Source: Planctomycetota bacterium (GTDB lineage Bacteria > Planctomycetota > UBA8108 > UBA1146). From it: a stretch of DNA of 6,099 bases. Below the pieces are notes generated by a model. That model was not told where the DNA came from, did no database searches, and saw only the letters and a list, made by a program, of their open reading frames with translations. Below, piece after piece: positions 1 to 4,932 of this stretch. Every line of letters starts with the position of its first letter. Position 1 is the stretch's first letter. The stretch spans positions 1 to 6,099 of the forward strand of contig NZJA01000125.1 in the NCBI GenBank assembly GCA_002691835.1, read 5' to 3'. Position numbers and translations under genes: made by a program.

Positions 1-709
1 GGAAGCCAGGCTGCCCAGGTGCAAAGTTTGGATCAATGATGGTTTCGTTTCTGGATTCCTGTCCTCCGGCAACCAGCACCTTACCGTTTGGCAGAAGGGT
101 GGCAGAGTGACGGAAACGAGGAGTTCCGAGGTCGGGTTCAATCGACAGTTCATCCGGACCAAACTTACGGCTGCTAATGTCGTAGATTTCAGAGACTTCG
201 TAGGCTTGAGCAAAGAGAGCGTCACCAGTTCCTCCACAGAGCAGCACGTTTCCATCGGGAAGCAGTGTGGCGGTATGGAAGATGCGTCCACCCTGACTCA
301 GAGTCATGATGTCGCCATCGACGTCTGTATCGATGAAGTCGCCTGAAATTGTCTCGGGAATCGGATCTCCGAAGTCGACCCCTGCACCCTGGTCAAAGAC
401 CTCGGCAGAATCGAGGGAAGTCAGGTGGCGTTCGTCGGTTCCTCCGGCGATCAGTACTGTGCCATCTCCCAGAACCGTTGCGGTGTGACCGTAACGAGGA
501 GTGACCATTCCTGGACCACGAACAACGGAGTCATCCTCAAGGAATGCTGCGGCATTGTTGATGTTCGGAATCGAGTCACCACTTCCATGACATCCGATCA
601 ATGGCAACAAGGCCAGGCAGACCCAAAGAGACAAGAGTGGGCTGGATCCCCGAAGCTGAAGCTGAAGGGGATTCGGGCGAAGGTTATTGAGAGGGTTCAT
701 GCGTTCCAT
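1..709 (-). CDS. Kelch-repeat lipoprotein, 5' part only (runs off the left edge)
   Basis: An open frame of 236 codons reads from ATG at 709 to the window edge with no stop, so the C-terminal part is missing. The N-terminus is a lipoprotein signal: a polar, Arg-containing stretch to about residue 22, a hydrophobic core (residues 23-38), and the lipobox L-I-G-C with the lipidated Cys at residue 40. The mature part carries at least three kelch/galactose-oxidase-type blades, each with the R/G-x-x-H-[TS]-AT-x-L-x-[DN]-G-x-VL-x-x-GG pattern, near residues 71-90, 142-160 and 198-216; the first two are followed by SAEVFD and SEIYD, typical blade ends. The expected fold is a beta-propeller anchored in a membrane; ligand and enzyme activity cannot be told. 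A second in-frame ATG at 700 is possible; 709 has AGGA five nt upstream. It follows the T2SS operon on the same strand but beyond its terminator, so it is probably transcribed separately. Confidence 0.88.
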   Translation of the reverse strand, partial: MERMNPLNNLRPNPLQLQLRGSSPLLSLWVCLALLPLIGCHGSGDSIPNINNAAAFLEDDSVVRGPGMVTPRYGHTATVLGDGTVLIAGGTDERHLTSLDSAEVFDQGAGVDFGDPIPETISGDFIDTDVDGDIMTLSQGGRIFHTATLLPDGNVLLCGGTGDALFAQAYEVSEIYDISSRKFGPDELSIEPDLGTPRFRHSATLLPNGKVLVAGGQESRNETIIDPNFAPGQPGF

Positions 710-715
710 CTCTTT
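710..715 (-). promoter_or_regulatory. Weak ribosome binding region of the kelch lipoprotein gene
   Basis: On the minus strand the bases just before the ATG at 709 read AGGAAAGAG, giving a purine-rich Shine-Dalgarno-like stretch. This slightly favours ATG 709 over the in-frame ATG at 700, for which the same GAG would sit about nine nt upstream. I saw no convincing -35/-10 pair between 710 and 783. Confidence 0.4.
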
Positions 716-783
716 CCTGAGACTGTTCTTTTTTGAGTCAGTTCACCGGTCGGATTACCAGTAGTGGCAACACCCTGCATATC

Positions 784-996
784 CTACATCGGAGTGGGTC
801 CATGGGCTTCAGATCTCTCGACTTCCCCGGAGAGAACTGTTTCACCATGGAACCGATCCAGTGAAAGGCGGGTCAGGGCCCGAGCATCCTGCTGGGATTC
901 AAGACGTTCCGGATCAACTACAAGCCCGGATTCTAGATCGGACGCCGGCAACTGTCTACCTCGACCATCCTGCTCTTTTGGGGCAGAAGAGGTCAT
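784..996 (-). CDS. Possible small hypothetical protein, 70 aa
   Basis: I do not recognise this product. The frame starts at ATG 996, which is preceded directly by an in-frame TAA, and ends at TAG 786-784, so it is complete at 70 codons. In favour: the codons are G-rich at position one and rich in GAA, GAT, CTG and CGN, much like the neighbouring genes, and the protein is charged and mostly hydrophilic, with stretches such as LESGLVVDPERLESQQDARA that could form helix. There is no signal peptide, membrane segment or cysteine. Against: there is no Shine-Dalgarno site at a proper distance (a GGAGG lies about 16 nt upstream), the ORF is short, and it sits alone between a terminator and the kelch gene. 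It could instead be chance or a remnant of a larger gene. Confidence 0.27.
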   Translation of the reverse strand: MTSSAPKEQDGRGRQLPASDLESGLVVDPERLESQQDARALTRLSLDRFHGETVLSGEVERSEAHGPTPM

Positions 997-1207
997 TTAA
1001 CCAAGTGAGGGGCCTCCATGGTTCAGAATCAGGTCTCACGGATCCGAACCGAAAAAGAAGCCTCTGTCCTGCCGGATGAAGAGCAACTGCGGTGCCAATG
1101 TTGGAACGGGCAAGGATGGTGTGAATTGCCAAGGAAATGGCTCAGGAGGACTGTATGGGGAGAAGTGGTGTGCGGAACTGGCACACTGCGAGAGGGGCTG
1201 TCAATCC
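997..1207. other. Intergenic stretch with no supported gene
   Basis: This part of the 585-bp gap between gspJ and the kelch gene contains only short overlapping frames on both strands without initiation sites or recognisable products. It does contain one arm (1005-1017) of a 13-bp inverted repeat and a weak inverted pair GGTTC (1020-1024) / GAACC (1046-1050). If the kelch gene has its own promoter, it should lie here or between 710 and 996; none is obvious by eye. Confidence 0.5.
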
Positions 1208-1285
1208 AAAAAACCGGGGCCTCCGGTGACTCGAACCTGGGGATCACGCAATCCGGTTCGTGCCATCCTTCCGGAGGCCCCTCAC
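1005..1285. repeat. 13-bp inverted repeat bounding 281 bp of intergenic DNA
   Basis: GTGAGGGGCCTCC occurs on the plus strand at 1005-1017 and on the minus strand at 1285-1273, where it includes one arm of the terminator stem. Both copies are in the same gene-free gap. A single 13-mer match could arise by chance in 6 kb, so this may mean nothing, but it could also mark a small palindromic or MITE-like insertion. I saw no clear target-site duplication. Confidence 0.3.
1208..1281 (-). terminator. Long-hairpin intrinsic terminator of the gsp operon
   Basis: On the minus strand, GGGGCCTCCGG (1281-1271) pairs perfectly with CCGGAGGCCCC (1226-1216), an 11-bp GC-rich stem, followed by GG and then TTTTTT (1213-1208). 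The 44-nt interior is also self-complementary: 1264-1255 pairs with 1237-1228 (nine pairs including one G-T, one A-A mismatch), and GGAT (1254-1251) pairs with ATCC (1244-1241) around a six-nt loop, leaving a CCA bulge. It begins 14 nt after the gspJ stop codon. The T tract is present only for minus-strand transcripts, so it should end the gspE-J message. The interior contains GGTTCGAGTC, which matches the tRNA T-loop consensus, but no full tRNA can be folded. Confidence 0.85.
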
Positions 1286-1294
1286 AACTCAAAT

Positions 1295-2200
1295 TTAAAA
1301 GTTTCCGAGCAGATCTTCTCCGAGGACCTCCTCCGGGTCCGGAAGCAGAAGTTGGTCGGTGACGATCAACGGAATCACCGTTGAAAATACCTCCATTAGA
1401 GGATTTCCAGAGGAATCGAGGATTCGTCCACGTTCATCTCCGTAATGAAGATAAAGAATGACTTCGACTGCACGGGGAATTGGGATCGGCAAAGGCTCCT
1501 CTGGAATCGGCTCACCTGTCGCCGGGTCGATATCTGCACCCGTTCCTGCATTCGGAGTGGTCGTCGTCCCGCCGGAATTGGGATCGTTCTCGGCGAGAGC
1601 AGCTTCTTCAGCTTCAATTCTTTCTTCCTCATCGAGGAAGGGGAAATCGGATTCATTGACTTCCGGCAAGAGGCTGGAGGAATCCCAGTCTCCAACCCAG
1701 TTGTTTTCTGCATCCAGAAAACGGAAATCCATCGCTTTGACCCGGTCGTAAATGGCCGTGCGATCGCCGGTATCGAGGGGATCCATATCCATGTCCCAGG
1801 CGACTCTGCGAAATAGGATGAAATCACCGTCTTCGCCAGACTTGAGTGCATAACCGACGGAACTCACTTCACCGGTATAGCTGGTGATGGTTTCCGTTGG
1901 CTCAGGAATGGGTGAGGTTGTCAGGAAGTCGATCGTATCTTCGGCTGACTCATCTTCTCCACGACTTTCGCCACGAAAAATATTTTCACCGAGACCGCGC
2001 CAAATGGTGCCTTGGAGATCTCGCCGCATTTGACTGAGAATCGCTTCGCCGACCTTGCCAGTCATCGTTGCTTCGTGAACTCTTCGATCAGCTTCGATGG
2101 TCGTTTCTAAAATCGTGTAACTCGCCAGCATGACGAGTCCAAAAATTCCGAGGACGACGACGAGCTCAATGAGAGTGAAGCCTTCTGAATTACGGGACAT
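1295..2200 (-). CDS. gspJ: Type II secretion system minor pseudopilin GspJ
   Basis: GspJ is a minor pseudopilin that, with GspI and GspK, forms the tip of the periplasmic pseudopilus. The 301-aa product starts MSRNSEG and is expected to be cut after Gly7 by the prepilin peptidase, leaving Phe+1 and Glu+5 and a hydrophobic helix (residues 8-30) that anchors it in the inner membrane before assembly. The GspJ-type core follows: the helix to about 60 with SQMRRDL, the strand ILFRRVAWD near 128-136, the stretch FRFLDAENNWVGDWDSS (159-175), and PRAVEVILYL (242-251). Between the last two lies an extra acidic, Pro/Thr/Gly-rich stretch (about 175-241) that makes the protein well longer than the usual 200-240 residues. 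Its ATG shares one base with the gspI stop (TGATG), and AAGGGAG lies six nt upstream. It is the last gene before the terminator. Assignment to J rests on position and the length and motifs above. Confidence 0.9.
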   Translation of the reverse strand: MSRNSEGFTLIELVVVLGIFGLVMLASYTILETTIEADRRVHEATMTGKVGEAILSQMRRDLQGTIWRGLGENIFRGESRGEDESAEDTIDFLTTSPIPEPTETITSYTGEVSSVGYALKSGEDGDFILFRRVAWDMDMDPLDTGDRTAIYDRVKAMDFRFLDAENNWVGDWDSSSLLPEVNESDFPFLDEEERIEAEEAALAENDPNSGGTTTTPNAGTGADIDPATGEPIPEEPLPIPIPRAVEVILYLHYGDERGRILDSSGNPLMEVFSTVIPLIVTDQLLLPDPEEVLGEDLLGNF

Positions 2201-2688
2201 CAGAAACTCCCTTCATTGGTCATGTCGATGATTTGTCCTGCATAGTCATAGAGGGCTTCGCCCTCCTGTGTGAGAACGCGAGTGGAGAAGGTGACCGACT
2301 CAAGGTCTTCTTGAGAACTTGAGTTTGAACCCCCAAAAACAGCAGGGTATTCAAGAGTCAATGTGATCATGAGGACTCGCGGACCAATGTCGGTAGTCGA
2401 TTCATTGATGATTTCGACATTCCAGGGCCAGTCTCCAGCGTCCCCTTTACCAGGTACTTCCAGATTGCCGGATGTATTTTCTTCGAGACCAAAAGCGATC
2501 TCGTCGAGCTTTTGTCGAGCGAGGCGATTGACCAGACGTTGGCTGTTGTACTCGAAGGCATCATCGAGAGCCTTGACTCGCAAATCGAGGATCGTCAGAA
2601 ATGCTCCACTGATGATCGCCACAGCCATCACCAACTCGACGAGGGTGAATCCGTGGTCAGCTGCAGTGTTTCGGTCAGGAGTTACCAT
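2200..2688 (-). CDS. gspI: Type II secretion system minor pseudopilin GspI
   Basis: GspI is the minor pseudopilin thought to nucleate the pseudopilus tip by binding GspJ and GspK. The 162-aa product has a 13-residue leader ending in Gly, then FTLVELVMAVAIISGAFLTI with Phe+1 and Glu+5, the class III prepilin signal and N-terminal helix. The RLARQKLDEIAFG segment (57-67) and the following Trp-containing DWPWNVEI (86-93) match the pattern of GspI, in which a helix with A-x-x-K-L-x-E is followed by a small W-rich beta sheet. The C-terminal third is Ser/Glu-rich. Its ATG overlaps the gspH stop by seven nt (ATGGTAA) and has no good Shine-Dalgarno site, which suggests translation coupled to gspH. 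I infer I rather than another minor pseudopilin from gene order and size. Confidence 0.91.
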   Translation of the reverse strand: MVTPDRNTAADHGFTLVELVMAVAIISGAFLTILDLRVKALDDAFEYNSQRLVNRLARQKLDEIAFGLEENTSGNLEVPGKGDAGDWPWNVEIINESTTDIGPRVLMITLTLEYPAVFGGSNSSSQEDLESVTFSTRVLTQEGEALYDYAGQIIDMTNEGSF

Positions 2689-3212
2689 TGAGGAAACGCC
2701 GCATCTTTACCGGGTACGTAATCGGTTGTTCCAAGGATGGCTTGGAAGTAGACACCGATACTCTCATCGTCTTCGTTCGTGAGAACAGCAATGTGAGAAC
2801 CGGAAGAACCATACTTGTCGAGGACAAAGTCGACAGTCCCATAATCATCCCGATTGCCATCTGGATGAATGATTTGTGAAATCTCAATGCCATCCGGGAG
2901 GGTTTCCGGGCCAAGACCTTCACGTTGGTCAAAATCGAGATCTGGATCTTCATCCGGTGGTGGTGGTAGCAAAATTTCGACTGTGCTGTCTTCGAGTCGA
3001 TAACGAAGAACGTATTCCCGACCGACACCACCACCAAGGCTTCTCGCCCAGGCGACGGTTTGTCCGACAGTTCTCGCTGCTGACCGCAGTTTGTAACGGG
3101 GGGAGAGGTTGTCCAGATTCGGAACCACAACGCTGGCGATGATGCCCAACAGGGCGATCACAACGATCAACTCAATGATGGTAAAGCCAGAAGTGCGATT
3201 CCGAGGATCCAT
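2682..3212 (-). CDS. gspH: Type II secretion system minor pseudopilin GspH
   Basis: GspH is a minor pseudopilin that links the GspI/J/K tip to the GspG fibre. The 176-aa product has a nine-residue leader ending in Gly9, then FTIIELIVVIALLGIIASVV (Phe+1, Glu+5), and an Arg-containing segment (RSAARTVGQTVAWARS, 43-58) of the kind found after the N-terminal helix in GspH, where it packs against the beta sheet. Residues 81-108 hold a Pro- and Asp-rich loop (LLPPPPDEDPDLDFD), beyond which strands GTVDFVLDKYG and GVYFQAILG complete the globular part. It starts three nt after the gspG stop, with GGGGAGA nine nt before the ATG, inside the gspG 3' end. The final Trp is followed by TAA and overlaps the gspI start. 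The size is typical for H. Confidence 0.91.
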   Translation of the reverse strand: MDPRNRTSGFTIIELIVVIALLGIIASVVVPNLDNLSPRYKLRSAARTVGQTVAWARSLGGGVGREYVLRYRLEDSTVEILLPPPPDEDPDLDFDQREGLGPETLPDGIEISQIIHPDGNRDDYGTVDFVLDKYGSSGSHIAVLTNEDDESIGVYFQAILGTTDYVPGKDAAFPQW

Positions 3213-3215
3213 GAA

Positions 3216-3650
3216 CTAGAATCTCCCCGAATTGCTACTCTCGTCGGAGTAAAGATCTGCAGCGTAGCCTTCACCACCTTCAGTTTGATCTTCACCCAGA
3301 CTGACAAAGACGGGACGCCCGTCGATCATCTCGAAGAAGTAGATCTCGTTGGTCCATGGGTCGAGGGGCTCGCTGTCGAGGTAATCATTGGTGTTGCCAT
3401 TGAAGTCTTGCGGAGGGTTCAGGAGTTCATCGATGGAGTCGGGGTAACGACCGTGATCGATCTTGAACATCTTGCACTGGGTATCCAGAGCTTTGAAATC
3501 CTGTTTGACCTTGGCAACTTTTGCCTGGTCGGTTCTGCCCATGACATTGGGCACAACGAAGGTCGCGAGGATGCCGATGATGGCAATCACCACGATCAGT
3601 TCGATCAAAGTGAATCCGTCTTCATGGCGGTTCCATTTTGGACTATTCAT
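3216..3650 (-). CDS. gspG: Type II secretion system major pseudopilin GspG
   Basis: GspG is the main subunit of the pseudopilus. The 144-aa product has a 12-residue leader ending in Gly12, then FTLIELIVVIAIIGILATFV (Phe+1 at 13, Glu+5 at 17), the most conserved prepilin-type sequence. Family landmarks follow in order: a basic helix (KVAKVKQDFKALDTQCKMF), YPDSIDELLNPP, LDPWTNEIYFF, and the C-terminal SLGEDQTEGGEGYAADL loop, which in known GspG proteins binds calcium. I chose ATG 3650 because GGAGG lies four nt upstream and the leader then has normal length. The same frame is open further up to a TTG at 3701 that overlaps the gspF stop, but that would give a 29-residue leader. The gene is 47 nt after gspF. 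Confidence 0.96.
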   Translation of the reverse strand: MNSPKWNRHEDGFTLIELIVVIAIIGILATFVVPNVMGRTDQAKVAKVKQDFKALDTQCKMFKIDHGRYPDSIDELLNPPQDFNGNTNDYLDSEPLDPWTNEIYFFEMIDGRPVFVSLGEDQTEGGEGYAADLYSDESSNSGRF

Positions 3651-3659
3651 GTTTCCTCC
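3651..3659 (-). promoter_or_regulatory. Strong ribosome binding site that fixes the gspG start
   Basis: The minus strand reads GGAGGAAAC immediately before ATG 3650, a strong Shine-Dalgarno match with four nt spacing, the best in the window. A major pseudopilin is needed in many copies relative to the other components, so a strong site here makes sense; that link is inference. A small GGGC-CTTGA-GCCC hairpin lies upstream in the F/G gap, too short and without T residues to be a terminator. Confidence 0.75.
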
Positions 3660-3697
3660 AGTTTTTCCGGGCTCAAGGCCCTCTCTCTTCTTTTGAA

Positions 3698-4912
3698 TCA
3701 AGTGTTGTTGAACTGCAGCAATGGCAGCAGCACAGCCAAGATGATGAATGACACCACCACGGCGAGAAGAACGATGATGATGGGTTCGATCATCGCCGTC
3801 AGTTTTTGAATCGAAAGTTCGATTTCTTCCTCGTATGTTTCTGAAATTTTGTTGAGCACTAATTCCAGTTCACCACTTTGTTCACCGACGGCGATCATGT
3901 AGCCGACCATAGGTGGGAAAAGAGGAGACTTTTTTAGTGGGGTGGAGATATCCGCACCTTCAACAATACGCTCAGCGATCTCTGCAATGGTTTTCGACAT
4001 CACCGCATTGTTGACGACTTTGCCGACGATGTTCAGTGAGTCGAGTGCAGGCAAACCACTTCTGAGAAGGGTTGCCAGGGTGACGGTGAATCGGGAGATG
4101 GCAGATCTCTGCAGGAGCGTGCCAAGTACCGGGACCTTCAAGAGAAACCGGTCATAGGCGAATCGGCCCTTTTCAGTTTTCTTCAAGCCTTCGAGGGAGA
4201 TCAGGAACGCGAGAATTGCTCCGAGGCCGAGCAGCCAGTATGCCTTGAAGGCGTCACTGATCATGATGAGGACTTCCGTGGCCCATGGCAGGGCGTTGTC
4301 CTTTTGCACCAGCATTTCTGTGATCCTCGGAACAACAAAAGTCATCAGGAAAATGACGACACCGAGGCCGACGATCATCATGATGGCTGGGTAGGTCAGC
4401 GCCGCAGAGAGTTTTCCACGAAGACTGGCCTGTTTCTGGAGGTATTCGGAAAGGCTGTAGAGGATTTCATCAAGATTTCCACTCGCCTCTCCAGCTCTGA
4501 CCATATTGATGTAGAGGTCACTGAAGACCGCAGGGTGAAGGCTCATGGCATCTGCAAGGCCAGCACCGGAAACAATACGTTCCCGAACATCTCGGAAGAT
4601 GACTTCGAGTCGTTTTTCTTCGATCTGTTCCACCAAGACGTTCAACGCTTCAGAGAGGTGAACGCCTGAACCGAGGAGAGTCGAAAATTGTCGGGTCAAA
4701 ATTGCAAGGCTACGAATATCGACTTTACGTTCGATTCGGAATTTCATGATGCCTTTGGATGTTTGACCGACTGCTTCGACCCGCTCCATATCTGTAACAC
4801 GGAGTTTTTGATGACGCAGTTTGTCACGGGCTTCACGTGCCGTATCGGCATCGATGTTGCCCTTCGACGGGCGTCCCCGTTGGTCGATGGCTTTGTAGGA
4901 GTAAATCGGCAT
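3698..4912 (-). CDS. gspF: Type II secretion system inner-membrane platform protein GspF
   Basis: GspF is the polytopic inner-membrane protein that couples the GspE ATPase to pseudopilin assembly. The 404-aa length and layout are typical. MPIYSYKAID opens the N-terminal cytoplasmic domain, followed by two repeated T2SF domains at about 70-195 and 272-397. Each repeat holds the conserved GExSGxL motif: GEASGNL at 141-147 and GEQSGEL at 343-349. Three membrane segments are visible: about 172-194, 223-241 and 376-398. The second repeat also shows the family pattern ATLLRSGLPALDSL (280-293), echoing LLGSGVHLSEAL (79-90) in the first. It begins 20 nt after gspE ends, with AGGA seven nt before the ATG. 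The closest alternative is PilC of type IV pili, but the following pseudopilin genes make GspF the better call. Confidence 0.97.
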   Translation of the reverse strand: MPIYSYKAIDQRGRPSKGNIDADTAREARDKLRHQKLRVTDMERVEAVGQTSKGIMKFRIERKVDIRSLAILTRQFSTLLGSGVHLSEALNVLVEQIEEKRLEVIFRDVRERIVSGAGLADAMSLHPAVFSDLYINMVRAGEASGNLDEILYSLSEYLQKQASLRGKLSAALTYPAIMMIVGLGVVIFLMTFVVPRITEMLVQKDNALPWATEVLIMISDAFKAYWLLGLGAILAFLISLEGLKKTEKGRFAYDRFLLKVPVLGTLLQRSAISRFTVTLATLLRSGLPALDSLNIVGKVVNNAVMSKTIAEIAERIVEGADISTPLKKSPLFPPMVGYMIAVGEQSGELELVLNKISETYEEEIELSIQKLTAMIEPIIIVLLAVVVSFIILAVLLPLLQFNNT

Positions 4913-4932
4913 CTGAAATTCCTGGTTTCTGG

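Noticed and set aside
652..667. Short tandem GAAGCT hexamer (just over two and a half copies)
   Set aside because: It encodes the LQLQL stretch in the kelch lipoprotein leader region and is too short to treat as a functional repeat.
1199..1204. Perfect TTGACA on the minus strand just after the terminator, possible -35 box
   Set aside because: No TATAAT-like hexamer lies 16-18 nt downstream (the bases there read around CCAGTT), so it is not supported as a promoter.
1216..1281. tRNA gene on the minus strand (7-bp acceptor-like pairing plus GGTTCGAGTC)
   Set aside because: The distance from acceptor to acceptor is about 65 nt, there is no D-arm or anticodon arm, and the T-stem does not pair as required. 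The fold is better explained as a nested terminator hairpin.
1029..1292. Minus-strand ORF, 87 aa, directly after gspJ
   Set aside because: It begins before and reads through the terminator hairpin, is rich in Ser/Pro/His/Cys in the manner of non-coding DNA, and has no recognisable domain. In particular it is not a GspK: no prepilin leader.
1076..1384. Plus-strand ORF, 102 aa, Cys-rich at its N-terminus (MKSNCGANVGTGKDGVNC)
   Set aside because: It has no Shine-Dalgarno site, reads straight through the terminator hairpin and then antisense through the end of gspJ. Its decent codon pattern in the second half is the shadow of gspJ.
3285..3809. Plus-strand ORF of 174 aa
   Set aside because: It is antisense to gspG and the end of gspF, both certain from their family motifs; a hydrophobic or acidic appearance arises from complementary codons.
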